Below, one piece after another: positions 17,135 to 27,487 of a DNA stretch of 60,150 nt (positions within the stretch are counted from its first letter, which is position 1; each line of letters starts with the position of its first letter). This DNA comes from a virus, in the IMG/VR virus record IMGVR_UViG_3300046385_000041, positions 1 through 60,150 of that record; one strand, given 5' to 3'. Under the pieces are notes generated by a model, which searched no databases, was not told the DNA's origin, and saw only the letters and a list, made by a program, of their open reading frames with translations. The position numbers and the translations under genes are program-made.

Positions 17135-19353
17135 TGTACGAGCAAACACTATATAAGATAATACCGGACTATATAAAGTCTAGTGTTATTAAACAGAATA
17201 ATCGCTTAAATAAGTGGAAATATGGATACAATAAAGACCATGATGTGGTTGTTATTAGTAAAACTGGAAAGATTGGTGAAGTCATTGAAATCCAGAATTT
17301 AAAGATAGCATTGCCATTAGCGGAGAACGCGTATTCAAGATCTGCTAAAAAAGAAGAACAGTATTGGGAGCAAATGGACTACCCAAAAGAAATAAGTAAA
17401 ATAAAAAGCACATTCGATTGGAATAAGCAACCAGATTCTTTTAAAGATAGATGGTATGATTACATCGACAGTGAGTTTAAATATAGAGAAGAAGGTTTAT
17501 TCTTCTACAACAATGGAGCTCCAACTTATATAACAGGTACACATTATATGTATTTGCAGTGGAGCAAGATTGATATTGGAGCACCCGATTATAGAGAATC
17601 GAATAGATTATTCTTTATATTCTGGGAAGCTTGTAAAGCCGATGTAAGATGTTACGGAATGTGCTATTTAAAGAATAGACGTTCTGGATTTTCATTTATG
17701 TCATCTGCTGAGTTGGTTAATCAAGCAACTATATCTAGTGATTCCAGATTTGGTATATTATCAAAGTCTGGAGCTGATGCCAAGAAAATGTTTACAGACA
17801 AGGTTGTACCTATATCTATTAATTATCCGTTCTTTTTCAAACCTATCCAGGACGGTATGGATAGACCTAAAACAGAATTAGCATATAGAATACCAGCATC
17901 TAAATTAACAAGAAAGAAGTTAGATTCTAACGACAAAGTTGAAGAGATGGATGGCTTGGATACAACTATTGACTGGAAAAACACAGGAGATAACAGTTAT
18001 GATGGTGAAAAATTAAAACTGTTAGTTCATGATGAGAGTGGGAAATGGGAAAAACCAGATAATATATTAAATAACTGGCGCGTTACAAAAACGTGTTTAC
18101 GTTTAGGATCAAGAGTTATTGGTAAATGTATGATGGGTTCTACCTCGAATGCTTTGGACAAAGGAGGAGAGAATTTTAAAACACTTTATTACAATTCAGA
18201 TGTTACGAAAAGAAACCGCAATGGACAGACTAGTTCAGGATTATATAGTTTGTTCATACCTATGGAATGGTCGTACGAGGGATTCATTGATACTTATGGC
18301 TTACCTGTCTTCGACACTCCAGAAAAACCAATCAAAGGTGTTGACGGAAACGAAATAGAATACGGTGTTATTGAACACTGGCAAAATGAGGTAGATGGTT
18401 TAAAGTCTGATCAAGACGGATTAAACGAATACTATCGTCAGTTCCCAAGAACAGAGCAACATGCATTTCGTGACGAAACAAAACAATCTTTATTCAATCT
18501 TACAAAGATCTATGAACAAATAGATTACAATGAAGATTTACGTAATACAGAGGTTATTACAAGAGGTAGTTTTCAATGGGAAAACGGTATACCTGACACA
18601 AGAGTTATATTCTATCCTAATAAAGACGGAAGATTCCTAGTTTCTTGGATTCCGCCATATCACCTACAAAATAATGTTATTATTAAGAATGGGATAAAAT
18701 ATCCTGGCAACGAGCACTTAGGCGCGTTTGGATGTGACCCTTATGATATATCGGGTACAGTAGATGGAAAAGGATCTAATGGAGCATTAAGCGGACTTAC
18801 TAAGTTTTCAATGGATGATGTTCCACCTAATACATTCTTTTTAGAATACATTGCTAGGCCACAAACAGCTGAGATATTTTTTGAAGAAGTTTTGATGGCA
18901 TGCATATTTTATGGTATGCCAATACTAGCAGAAAATAACAAACCAAGATTACTATTTCATTTTAAAAGAAGAGGTTACAGAGGATTTTCTATGAACAGAC
19001 CTGATAAGGTTTGGAATAAACTATCTATAACAGAAAAGGATATTGGAGGAATACCAAACTCAAGTGAAGACATAAAGCAAGCTCACGCTGCTGCAATTGA
19101 ATCTTACATAGAAGATTTTGTTGGTTTCACTGAAAATGGTTATGGTAACATGTATTTCAATAAAACTTTAAATGATTGGTCTAGGTTTAATATAAATGAT
19201 CGAACAAAATATGATGCGGCTATTAGTTCAGGGTTAGCTATAATGGCGTGTAATAGAAATAGATATGTGCCAACAGCTCCTGTAAATAGACAGACATACA
19301 ACTTAGGAATTAAAAAATACGACAATACAGGTTCTTTATCAAAAATATACTAA
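17134..19353 (+). CDS. terL: Large terminase subunit (DNA-packaging motor)
   Basis: A 739-residue packaging ATPase-nuclease. An N-terminal region (FKDRWYDYIDSEFKYREEG, GTHYMYLQW) precedes a variant Walker A-like motif at about residues 179-186 (LKNRRSGF). A Walker B-like LLVHDESG occurs near residue 295. The C-terminal nuclease begins at FGCDPYDISGTVDGKGSNG, whose Asp is the expected metal ligand of the RNase H-like fold. The length and this GTHYMYLQW motif resemble terminases of crAss-like and flavobacterial podoviruses. The portal gene follows directly. Confidence 0.88.
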   Translation: MYEQTLYKIIPDYIKSSVIKQNNRLNKWKYGYNKDHDVVVISKTGKIGEVIEIQNLKIALPLAENAYSRSAKKEEQYWEQMDYPKEISKIKSTFDWNKQPDSFKDRWYDYIDSEFKYREEGLFFYNNGAPTYITGTHYMYLQWSKIDIGAPDYRESNRLFFIFWEACKADVRCYGMCYLKNRRSGFSFMSSAELVNQATISSDSRFGILSKSGADAKKMFTDKVVPISINYPFFFKPIQDGMDRPKTELAYRIPASKLTRKKLDSNDKVEEMDGLDTTIDWKNTGDNSYDGEKLKLLVHDESGKWEKPDNILNNWRVTKTCLRLGSRVIGKCMMGSTSNALDKGGENFKTLYYNSDVTKRNRNGQTSSGLYSLFIPMEWSYEGFIDTYGLPVFDTPEKPIKGVDGNEIEYGVIEHWQNEVDGLKSDQDGLNEYYRQFPRTEQHAFRDETKQSLFNLTKIYEQIDYNEDLRNTEVITRGSFQWENGIPDTRVIFYPNKDGRFLVSWIPPYHLQNNVIIKNGIKYPGNEHLGAFGCDPYDISGTVDGKGSNGALSGLTKFSMDDVPPNTFFLEYIARPQTAEIFFEEVLMACIFYGMPILAENNKPRLLFHFKRRGYRGFSMNRPDKVWNKLSITEKDIGGIPNSSEDIKQAHAAAIESYIEDFVGFTENGYGNMYFNKTLNDWSRFNINDRTKYDAAISSGLAIMACNRNRYVPTAPVNRQTYNLGIKKYDNTGSLSKIY

Positions 19354-21759
19354 ATGAATATATACACAAATACAAATAGCGCTTTTCCAAGTCAGGTAGT
19401 ACCAGACGCAGTTAAGGCTTCTGAAGAATATGGCTTACAGGTATCACGTGCTATAGAGCAAGAGTGGTTTGACCAAGGCCGTACTACTCAGAACAGGTAT
19501 TTATCTAATTGGAATAATTTCCACCAATTAAGGTTATATGCTAGAGGAGAGCAGTCTGTACAAAAATATAAAGATGAATTAGCCACAAATGGTGATATTT
19601 CATATTTAAACTTAGATTGGAAACCAGTTCCTATTGTGTCTAAATTCGTGGACATCGTTGTTAATGGTATGTCTCAAAAAGGTTACGATATAAAAGCTTA
19701 CGCTCAAGATCCAGAATCTTTAAAATCTAAAACAAATTACGCACAGTCAATCTTGCGTGATATGTATGCTCAAGATCTTATTGCAAAAGCAAATGAACTT
19801 ACAGGAGAAAACTTACAGAACTCACCCTTAGCTAAAGACGAATTGCCTGAAACTAAAGAAGAGTTAGAATTGCACATGCAACTTAGTTACAAGCAGTCGG
19901 TTGAGATTGCTGAAGAAGAGGCTATCAATAATACATTGGCTCAAAACAAATGGGACGAGACAAGACGTAGATTAAACTACGACTTAGCTGTACTAGGTAT
20001 CGCTTGTGCTAAAACAAACTTTAACGTGAGTGAAGGTATTAAAACAGAATATGTTGATCCAGCTTACTTAGTTTACTCTTACACAGAAGATCCAAACTTT
20101 GAAGACATATATTATGTTGGGGAAGTTAAAGCTGTTACAATACCAGAATTAAAAATGCAATTTCCTCATTTATCAGAAGAGGAATTATATAAGATTCAAC
20201 AAATGCCCGGCAACAGACAGTATATAACTGGATGGGGCAATTATGACGAAAATACTGTTCAAGTATTATACTTTGAGTATAAAACTTATATGAACCAAGT
20301 ATTTAAAATAAAATACGGTGAAAACGGGATGGAGAAGGTAATTGAAAAGACCGACGATTTCAATCCACCGCCAAGTGACAAATTTGATAGAGTATCTAGA
20401 ACAATTGAAGTATTATATACAGGAGCAAAAATCTTGGGTACTAATACAATGTTGGAGTGGAAGCTATCTGAAAATATGTCTAGGCCTTTTGCTAATATGA
20501 CTAAGGTCGAAATGAATTATGTTATCACGGCGCCTAGAATGTACAAAGGAAGAATTGATTCCCTTGTTAATAAGATTACTGGGTTTGCCGATATGATTCA
20601 ATTAACTCACTTGAAGTTACAACAAGTAATGTCAAAAATGGTACCAGATGGTGTCTTTGTTGATGTTGATGGTTTAGCTGAAGTTGATTTAGGTAATGGC
20701 ACAAACTACAATCCAGCGGAAGCATTGAATATGTATTTCCAAACCGGTAGTATCATTGGTAGATCATTATCTCAAGATGGAGGAATGAATCCTGGTAAAG
20801 TGCCTATTCAAGAGCTTAGTAGTTCATCTGGTCAAGCTAAGATTGCATCGCTTATACAAACTTACCAATACTATTTGCAATTGATAAGAGATGTTACGGG
20901 ACTTAATGAAGCACGCGACGGAAGCATGGCTGATAAAGATACGCTTGTAGGATTGCAAAAGATGGCTGCTAACGCATCAAATACCGCTACTAGACATATA
21001 TTACAGTCTAGCCTTTATTTGACTCTTAGAACGTGTGAAAACATATCTCTTAGAATTGCGGATTGTCTTGATTATCCTTTATTAGCTAAAGTATTAGAAG
21101 AGAGCATTACTACATATAATGTGGAAACATTAAAAGAGATTAAATATTTAAACCTTTATGAGTTTGGTATTTATTTAGAGTTAGAACCAGACGAAGAAGA
21201 AAAAGCGTTGCTTGAACAAAACATTCAAGTTGCTCTTCAAACTGGAGGTATTGATTTAGACGATGCTATTGATATCCGTCAAATCAAAAACTTAAAGTTA
21301 GCTAACCAAACTCTTAAGTACAGAAAGAAAAAGAAACAAGCTGCCGCGCAAGCTGCTCAAATGGCTAACATTCAAGCACAAGCGCAATCAAATCAAGAGA
21401 CAGCAGAAAAAGCTGCATTATTTGAAGTACAAAAGCAACAAGCGTTAACTCAAGAAACAGTTAATGTGGAGCAAGCTAAGTCTCAGTTTGAAATACAAAG
21501 AATGCAAACAGAAGCTGAAATTAAGAAACAGCTTATGGAATTACAGTATCAATACGATATGCAGTTAGCACAAATCAAAGCGCAAACAATTGATAAAAAT
21601 TTACAAGCTGCTGAAGATAGAAAAGATGCTAGAACAAAAATACAAGCTACACAGCAATCAGAATTAATAGATCAACGTAAAAACAATTCGTTACCTAAAG
21701 ATTTTGAAACACAAGATGATGGCTTTTCAGGAGATCTAAATGCAATGTTAGGAATGTAA
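19354..21759 (+). CDS. Portal protein
   Basis: An 801-residue portal that forms the ring through which DNA enters and leaves the head. It starts immediately after the terminase stop. The body has portal-like features (FHQLRLYARGEQSVQKYKDE, then WKPVPIVSKFVDIVVNGM near residues 85-108, and RPFANMTKVEMNYVITAPRMYKGR further on). The last ~150 residues are a long Gln/Ala-rich coiled coil (about 640-760). Size and order (terminase, portal, scaffold, capsid) match crAss-like phages. The long helical tail may reach into the capsid or aid assembly. Confidence 0.85.
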   Translation: MNIYTNTNSAFPSQVVPDAVKASEEYGLQVSRAIEQEWFDQGRTTQNRYLSNWNNFHQLRLYARGEQSVQKYKDELATNGDISYLNLDWKPVPIVSKFVDIVVNGMSQKGYDIKAYAQDPESLKSKTNYAQSILRDMYAQDLIAKANELTGENLQNSPLAKDELPETKEELELHMQLSYKQSVEIAEEEAINNTLAQNKWDETRRRLNYDLAVLGIACAKTNFNVSEGIKTEYVDPAYLVYSYTEDPNFEDIYYVGEVKAVTIPELKMQFPHLSEEELYKIQQMPGNRQYITGWGNYDENTVQVLYFEYKTYMNQVFKIKYGENGMEKVIEKTDDFNPPPSDKFDRVSRTIEVLYTGAKILGTNTMLEWKLSENMSRPFANMTKVEMNYVITAPRMYKGRIDSLVNKITGFADMIQLTHLKLQQVMSKMVPDGVFVDVDGLAEVDLGNGTNYNPAEALNMYFQTGSIIGRSLSQDGGMNPGKVPIQELSSSSGQAKIASLIQTYQYYLQLIRDVTGLNEARDGSMADKDTLVGLQKMAANASNTATRHILQSSLYLTLRTCENISLRIADCLDYPLLAKVLEESITTYNVETLKEIKYLNLYEFGIYLELEPDEEEKALLEQNIQVALQTGGIDLDDAIDIRQIKNLKLANQTLKYRKKKKQAAAQAAQMANIQAQAQSNQETAEKAALFEVQKQQALTQETVNVEQAKSQFEIQRMQTEAEIKKQLMELQYQYDMQLAQIKAQTIDKNLQAAEDRKDARTKIQATQQSELIDQRKNNSLPKDFETQDDGFSGDLNAMLGM

Positions 21760-21792
21760 TACCATTATTAACCAATTTTATATTATTATATC

Positions 21793-22965
21793 ATGTCAGA
21801 AGTAGTTAAACAAGAAGGCGACTTTAAAATGCCAAAGCCAAAAAAACCTAGAAATTTAAATAAGCAACCAGAGGTTACAAAAGTTGACTTAGCTGAAAAG
21901 AAGGTTGAACAAGAAGTTACAAAAGTAATTATACCTAATACCGAAGCAGATGCCGTTCAAGAACAAAGCACAACAGAAAGCGTGTTACACACAGAACAAC
22001 CCGAATTGGGATTGCAAGAAGTGGAGCAAGGAAACGAAGGGACCTTTGAAAATGTTATTGAAGAAATATCAAGCGAAGAGGTAGACACTAAAGCAATTGA
22101 ACAAGAGGTAGCTCATCATGTGCAAGAACAAATCAATACTGGTAAACCATTACCAGAAAATATTGAGAAGCTTGTTAGCTTTATGGAAGAGACCGGAGGT
22201 ACTATCGAGGATTATGCTAGATTAAACATCGACTATAATTCAATAAATAGCGAAACGTTGCTTAGAGAATACTATAAAAAATCAAGACCGCATTTAGACT
22301 TAGAGGAAATACAATTCCTTATGGAGGACGAATTTAGTTATGATGAAGAATTAGATGATGAGCGAGACATCAGAAAGAAAAAACTCGCATTTAAAGAGGA
22401 GGTTGCAAAAGCAAAATACTTTTTGGAAGATCTTAAGAATAAATATTACGACGAAATCAAGTTGAGACCGGGCGTATCTAAAGAACAACAAGAGGCATTT
22501 GAATTTTTTAACCGATACAAGAAGGACGAAGAGCAGAATGCTGCAAAACACGCAAGGTTTAAACAGAATACTAAAAGCTTATTTAACAATGAATTCAAAG
22601 GTTTTGAATATAGTGTTGGAGAAAAAAGATTTAGATATGGAGTACAAAACCATGAGCAAGTTGCAGAGAAGCAATCAGACATTAGCAATTTCTTAGGGAA
22701 GTTCCTAGATAAAGAAGGTAATATTGCTGATACATCTGGTTACCACAAAGCTCTTTACACCGCAATGAACGCAGATAAAATTGCACAACACTTTTACGAA
22801 CAAGGAAAAGCGGATGCAGTTAAAGAAGTGGTTAGCAGTTCTAAGAATCAAGCATCAACACAGCCAAGACAAGCTCCTGGGGATGTTTTTGTAAACGGTT
22901 TAAAAGTTAAAGCTATCAGCGGTTTTGATTCTTCTAAATTAAGAATACAAACAAAAAAATTTTAA
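21793..22965 (+). CDS. Scaffold-like head assembly protein
   Basis: A 390-residue, highly acidic, Glu/Gln-rich protein located between portal and major capsid protein, where tailed phages keep the scaffold. The N-terminal ~120 residues look disordered. A helical middle (residues ~150-230) contains EEIQFLMEDEFSYDEELDDE and long charged helices. The C-terminal part is more basic, as expected for capsid binding. No protease domain is visible. The assignment rests on position and composition. Confidence 0.62.
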   Translation: MSEVVKQEGDFKMPKPKKPRNLNKQPEVTKVDLAEKKVEQEVTKVIIPNTEADAVQEQSTTESVLHTEQPELGLQEVEQGNEGTFENVIEEISSEEVDTKAIEQEVAHHVQEQINTGKPLPENIEKLVSFMEETGGTIEDYARLNIDYNSINSETLLREYYKKSRPHLDLEEIQFLMEDEFSYDEELDDERDIRKKKLAFKEEVAKAKYFLEDLKNKYYDEIKLRPGVSKEQQEAFEFFNRYKKDEEQNAAKHARFKQNTKSLFNNEFKGFEYSVGEKRFRYGVQNHEQVAEKQSDISNFLGKFLDKEGNIADTSGYHKALYTAMNADKIAQHFYEQGKADAVKEVVSSSKNQASTQPRQAPGDVFVNGLKVKAISGFDSSKLRIQTKKF

Positions 22966-22984
22966 ACATTAAACATTAAAAACT

Positions 22985-24427
22985 ATGGCAGCAATTAGCC
23001 CGGCATTCGGTTCGATTAAACCGAGTCAAAAACAACAAGCGTTAGAAACTAACTACTTAAACTTTACAGATGGTAGTGGTAATGATTTCGCACAGCAATA
23101 TTTACCAGAAATCTACGAAGCTGAAGTAGAGCGTTACGGAAACAGAACTTTATCTGGATTCTTACGTATGGTAGGGGCAGAGATGCCAATGTCTTCTGAT
23201 CAAGTAGTTTGGTCTGAACAAAATAGATTACACATTGCTTACAAAGATGTATCTTGTGCTTCTGCTACAACTTTAACTTTTACAGTTGGTGGATCAGGTG
23301 CTAACTTTGTAGAGAATGTTATCTCAGTAGGACAAACTTTAGTAGTTATGAGCCCGTCAACAGGTAAAGAACTTAAAGTTTATGTTACAGCTTCTACAAC
23401 TGCTTCTACAACTGCTACAGTTACAGTTAAGCCTTATACTCAATTAGATTTGACTACAGGTGCTGGAAACGTTGTTAACTTTGCTTCTGCTACAAACCTT
23501 AAAATCTTTGTTTACGGTTCTGAATTCAAAAAAGGAACTACAGATGCTTCTTTAAACTCTGTTACTCCTTCTTTTACTCAGTACTCTAACTCTCCAATCA
23601 TCATCAAATCTAAATATGCTATCAATGGTTCTGATACTGCTCAGATCGGATGGGTTGAAGTTGCTACTGAAGATGGAACAAGTGGATACTTATGGTATTT
23701 GAAAGCTGAAGCTGAAACAAGATTACGTTTCGAAGATTACTTAGAAATGTCAGTTATTGAAGGTGAATTAGTTTCTGGAGGTTCTACTTTAGGATCAGGA
23801 AATGGATTGAAAGGTACTGAAGGTTTATTTGCTGCTGTTAAAAGTAGAGGTAACGTTGTAAACAATTTCTCTGCTTCTTCTGGATTAGCTGATTTTGATT
23901 CAATCTTGAAAAACTTGGATACTCAAGGAGCTATTGAAGAAAACATGTTCTTCTTGAACCGCGCTACTTCTCTTGACTTTGACGATATGTTAGCTTCTTT
24001 ATCTGCTGGTTCCGCTGGTGGTGTTGCTTACGGATTGTTTGAAAACTCTGAGCAAATGGCTTTGAACTTAGGATTCTCTGGATTCCGTCGTGGATCTTAT
24101 GATTTCTACAAAACTGATTGGAAATATTTGAATGATGCATCTACTCGTGGAGGTATGGCTAATACTGCAATTGACGGTATCCTTATTCCTGCTGGAACAT
24201 CTACAGTATACGATCAACAATTAGGAACTAACATCCGTCGTCCATTCTTACACGTTCGTTATAGAGCTAACCAAGCTGATGACAGACGTATGAAAAACTG
24301 GATCACTGGATCTGTTGGAGGTGCTTACACTTCTGATCTTGATGCAATGGAGGTACACTTCTTGTCTGAAAGATGTTTAGTTACTCAAGGTGCAAACAAC
24401 TTCGTATTGTTTACAGCTTCTGTATAA
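22985..24427 (+). CDS. Major capsid protein
   Basis: A 480-residue capsid protein in the canonical place after the scaffold. The start (FTDGSGNDFAQQYLPEIYE, ERYGNRTLSGFLRMVGAEMP) and the end (NWITGSVGGAYTSDLDAMEVH, SERCLVTQGANNF) look like capsid proteins of crAss-like phages and their flavobacterial relatives, which have an HK97 fold. A beta-rich insertion occupies about residues 90-190. It uses CGT/CGC for many arginines and more C-ending codons than its neighbours, as expected of a very highly expressed gene. A strong hairpin terminator follows. Confidence 0.88.
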   Translation: MAAISPAFGSIKPSQKQQALETNYLNFTDGSGNDFAQQYLPEIYEAEVERYGNRTLSGFLRMVGAEMPMSSDQVVWSEQNRLHIAYKDVSCASATTLTFTVGGSGANFVENVISVGQTLVVMSPSTGKELKVYVTASTTASTTATVTVKPYTQLDLTTGAGNVVNFASATNLKIFVYGSEFKKGTTDASLNSVTPSFTQYSNSPIIIKSKYAINGSDTAQIGWVEVATEDGTSGYLWYLKAEAETRLRFEDYLEMSVIEGELVSGGSTLGSGNGLKGTEGLFAAVKSRGNVVNNFSASSGLADFDSILKNLDTQGAIEENMFFLNRATSLDFDDMLASLSAGSAGGVAYGLFENSEQMALNLGFSGFRRGSYDFYKTDWKYLNDASTRGGMANTAIDGILIPAGTSTVYDQQLGTNIRRPFLHVRYRANQADDRRMKNWITGSVGGAYTSDLDAMEVHFLSERCLVTQGANNFVLFTASV

Positions 24428-24439
24428 TTCTTTGGTGAT

Positions 24440-24485
24440 ATTACCCTCGTTGAAACTACGGGGGTAATTATTACCTTTTTAAAAA
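24440..24485 (+). terminator. Rho-independent terminator after the capsid gene
   Basis: An ATTACCC(TCG) arm at 24440-24449 pairs with (CGG)GGGTAAT ending at 24468: about 10 base pairs including one wobble, with a 9-base loop. A CCTTTTT tract follows at 24474-24480. This would end or weaken transcription after the capsid gene and allow it to be made in excess of the genes downstream. Confidence 0.72.
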
Positions 24486-24507
24486 AATTATTAAATTATA
24501 TTATATT

Positions 24508-25398
24508 ATGGCAATTGCAAAAAAAGAAAATGCACCGATGAGTGCAAAAGTAGATAACACAACTCAGGACGTTGATATGGTTAATGAAATAGAAGTTAAC
24601 GAAAAAGTTGAAGTTACCACTAAAAAAGAACAAGCATATAAAGAAGTTAAACCTTCTAAACCAGCATGGGAAATTAAAGATAGAACTTATGTTATAGCTG
24701 ATAGTCATGCTCCACTAACGTATACCCTTCAAAGTAAACACACTGCTAGATACCCATTAATTTGGGTTGACAAAGTAACAGGAGAACAAGAAGAGTTACG
24801 ATATGCTACAAATCAAAATTCCCCGTTAGTTAGCCAACAAAAAGGTCAGGTAACTTTGGGACATATTATGTTTGAGAACGGTGTATTAAACGTTCCAAAA
24901 GAAAAACAAAATTTGCAAAAATTACTTTCATTATACCATCCAGGACTTGGTGCTAAATACACAGAGTTTGATCCTACGGCTGAAGCTGAAGATGATTTAG
25001 ATTGGTTAGAATTAGAAGTAGACGCTATGAGAATGGCTTTTGAAATGGATATAGACGAAGCTGAAGCTATTGTTAGAGTAGAAGTTGGATCTAGAGTTAA
25101 TAAGATGAGCTCTAAAGAAATAAAAAGAGACTTACTATTGTTTGCTAAAAGAAATCCAGCATTATTCGTAGAGCTTGCAAATGATGATAACGTACAGCTT
25201 AGAAACTTAGCTATTAGAGCTACCGAAGCAAATATTATAACTTTATCACAAGACCAAAGAACTTTTTCTTGGACTGAGAATGATAGAAAATTAATGACAG
25301 TGCCATTTGATGAAAATCCATACTCAGCAATGGCGGCTTTCTTTAAGACAGATGAAGGTGTTCAAGTCTTTAGGTCTATAGAGAAAAAACTTAAATAA
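24508..25398 (+). CDS. Head-associated protein downstream of capsid gene
   Basis: A 296-residue acidic protein. The first ~55 residues are Glu/Lys-rich and likely flexible. The middle has an ordered region (YVIADSHAPLTYTLQSKHTARY, LIWVDKVTGEQEELRYA) and the end is helical. A protein of this kind in this position is usual in related podoviruses and may be a head auxiliary or connector-associated protein. I do not recognise a named domain. Confidence 0.6.
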   Translation: MAIAKKENAPMSAKVDNTTQDVDMVNEIEVNEKVEVTTKKEQAYKEVKPSKPAWEIKDRTYVIADSHAPLTYTLQSKHTARYPLIWVDKVTGEQEELRYATNQNSPLVSQQKGQVTLGHIMFENGVLNVPKEKQNLQKLLSLYHPGLGAKYTEFDPTAEAEDDLDWLELEVDAMRMAFEMDIDEAEAIVRVEVGSRVNKMSSKEIKRDLLLFAKRNPALFVELANDDNVQLRNLAIRATEANIITLSQDQRTFSWTENDRKLMTVPFDENPYSAMAAFFKTDEGVQVFRSIEKKLK

Positions 25399-25417
25399 TA
25401 CGTAATATTAATATATA

Positions 25418-25451
25418 GGCGGTTATTGTACTTAAAACTGCAATAACTGCC
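25418..25451 (+). other. Intergenic RNA hairpin without U-tract
   Basis: GGCGGTTATTG pairs with CAATAACTGCC: 11 base pairs including one G-T wobble, with a 12-base loop. No T-run follows, so it is not a classic terminator. It lies between two head genes and may be a processing or stability element. Confidence 0.55.
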
Positions 25452-25475
25452 TAAATATTATAATAAATACAACAG

Positions 25476-26243
25476 ATGGCAATAAATGTAGATACAGTTT
25501 ACAAAACAGTTTTATCGATATTAAATAAGGAGCAACGTGGCTACATGACTCCCCAAGAATTCAATAAAACAGCAACACAAGTACAACTTGAAATATTCGA
25601 ACAATATTTTGATGACTTAAATCAACAACTCCGCGCACCTCAAAGTGACCAGGATTATGCTGATAGAGTTGCAAATATTGAAGAGAAGATGTCTATATTT
25701 GAAACCACAGGTTTATGTACATATACAGCAAATAGTGCAGGCGGATATTTTTCTTTGCCTACAACTGATGCGTATGGAGTAACATATTCACCGTATAGAT
25801 TGGGCTCTTTAGCTTATAGAAATGTATACGGCACTAGCATAGGGCCTTTGGAAGAGTTACAGAGATCGGAATTTTATTATATACAGAATTCTAGATTAAC
25901 AGCATCGACATTAAAGAACCCGACTTTCTTAAGAGAATCAAATAGAATAGTAGTAGCTCCAAGCTCTATTATAACCAATATAACAGCAAACTATATTAGA
26001 AAACCATTAGATCCTGTTTGGGGTTTTACCGTTGGATCTAGAGGTCAATATATTTACAACCCAGCAGCATACGTTCCAGGAACACCAGCTACAGGTTCAA
26101 GAAACTTTGAATTGCACGAGTCAGAACAAACAAGAGTTATAATCAAGATATTAATGTACGCAGGTATAATAATAAAAGATCCACAAATTGTTCAAGCGGC
26201 TGCTCAGCAATCACAATTAGAAGATATAAACTCTAAAAGCTAA
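25476..26243 (+). CDS. Neck ring / adaptor protein
   Basis: A 255-residue structural protein. It starts with a helical section (VYKTVLSILNKEQRGYMTPQ, QLEIFEQYFDDLNQQL) and continues in a strand-rich part with a C-terminal helix (TRVIIKILMYAGIIIKDPQI). Position between capsid and tail genes, and the HEQRG-like helical start, resemble ring proteins under the portal in crAss-like phages. This is a family impression rather than a motif-based call. Confidence 0.62.
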   Translation: MAINVDTVYKTVLSILNKEQRGYMTPQEFNKTATQVQLEIFEQYFDDLNQQLRAPQSDQDYADRVANIEEKMSIFETTGLCTYTANSAGGYFSLPTTDAYGVTYSPYRLGSLAYRNVYGTSIGPLEELQRSEFYYIQNSRLTASTLKNPTFLRESNRIVVAPSSIITNITANYIRKPLDPVWGFTVGSRGQYIYNPAAYVPGTPATGSRNFELHESEQTRVIIKILMYAGIIIKDPQIVQAAAQQSQLEDINSKS

Positions 26244-26250
26244 ATAGACT

Positions 26251-27483
26251 ATGCCGATGCCTAATGGTGGTTTAATTACCGAAACAAACAGACAATACTA
26301 CGAAGGAGCCCAAGGGTTTATAGCTGACGGAACTCAAAAAACATTTACAACTACATTTGATACCAATTTAATATTTGGTTCTTACAATCCAAACGAAACT
26401 AATTATGCTTTAAATAACTTTAAGTTATATGTAAGCCCTAATGGTTACGCAGAAACTTGGACAGAATATACATCTGCTTATTCGATAGTTGGTAACACAA
26501 TAACCACAGTAGCAACATTACCAGCCGGTACAAACGTAGTGGTTCAATTAAAAGTGTTAAGCGGTGGTAATTACGGAACACCTTCTTTACCAGGCAGTTA
26601 TGCTTACGGTAATACAACAGAAGATAACTACGGATCATACGCTTATATAACATTAGATGAGATTGTTAATAATTTTATGATTGCTTATGTTGGTAATGGT
26701 AAACTTGTTAGCTCTGCAAAAAAAACAGATGTAATATTCCACGCAAAACGTAGCCTACAAGAATTCAGTTACGACGTTTTAAAAAGCGTAAAATCCCAAG
26801 AGCTAACCGTACCGCCAAATTTAAGTATTGTTATACCTCAGGATTACGTTAACTATGTACGTATGTCATGGATAGATTGGCACGGTGTTAAACATATTAT
26901 ATACCCAAGTAATAATATTACAATAGACCCTTCTGAAACGCCTGTACAAGATGACTTAGGTGTTCCAGTTCAAGATGATTTCAATTCAAACATCGAGGGT
27001 ACTTCAATAACAGAGGAAAGATGGGATACTCATAATGGGGGTCTTGAGTCTTATGACTTAGGAGCATTTGTTGGGGATTGGAGAAACGGAGATCAATGGG
27101 TTCAGAGTGCTTGGTATGGCAGAAAATACGGACTAGATCCGCAATTTGCTAATATGAATGGTTACTTTACTATTAATGATCGTGAAGGTAAAATATCTTT
27201 TAGTAGTAATTTAGTACATAGACTTATAGTATTAGAATACATATCTGATGGATTAGCTTATGAAATGGATTCAAAGGTTCCTAAGATGGCTGAAGAAGCT
27301 ATGTATTCTTACATCTTACACGCTATTATAGCAACCAAAGCTAATCAACCAGAATACTTGGTACAACGTCTTAAACAAGAGAAAAACGCTAAATTAAGAA
27401 ATGCTAAGATAAGATTATCTAATATTAAATTAGAAGAAATAACTCAAGTTTTAAGAGGTCAGTCTAAGTGGATTAAACACTAA
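26251..27483 (+). CDS. Tail stabilisation / ring protein
   Basis: A 410-residue protein. A beta-rich N-terminal domain (~1-130) precedes a helical core (VIFHAKRSLQEFSYDVLKSVKS), then IPQDYVNYVRMSWIDWHGVKHIIYPS, and a C-terminal helical bundle (AMYSYILHAIIATKANQPEY, RLSNIKLEEITQVLRGQSK). The helical core is the part that resembles T7 gp11 / P22 gp4-type adaptors and crAss ring proteins; the N-terminal beta domain is an addition. It probably joins portal to tail. Confidence 0.65.
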   Translation: MPMPNGGLITETNRQYYEGAQGFIADGTQKTFTTTFDTNLIFGSYNPNETNYALNNFKLYVSPNGYAETWTEYTSAYSIVGNTITTVATLPAGTNVVVQLKVLSGGNYGTPSLPGSYAYGNTTEDNYGSYAYITLDEIVNNFMIAYVGNGKLVSSAKKTDVIFHAKRSLQEFSYDVLKSVKSQELTVPPNLSIVIPQDYVNYVRMSWIDWHGVKHIIYPSNNITIDPSETPVQDDLGVPVQDDFNSNIEGTSITEERWDTHNGGLESYDLGAFVGDWRNGDQWVQSAWYGRKYGLDPQFANMNGYFTINDREGKISFSSNLVHRLIVLEYISDGLAYEMDSKVPKMAEEAMYSYILHAIIATKANQPEYLVQRLKQEKNAKLRNAKIRLSNIKLEEITQVLRGQSKWIKH

Positions 27484-27487
27484 TTAT

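Noticed and set aside
25418-25451. Rho-independent terminator
   Set aside because: The stem is strong but no T-tract follows it.
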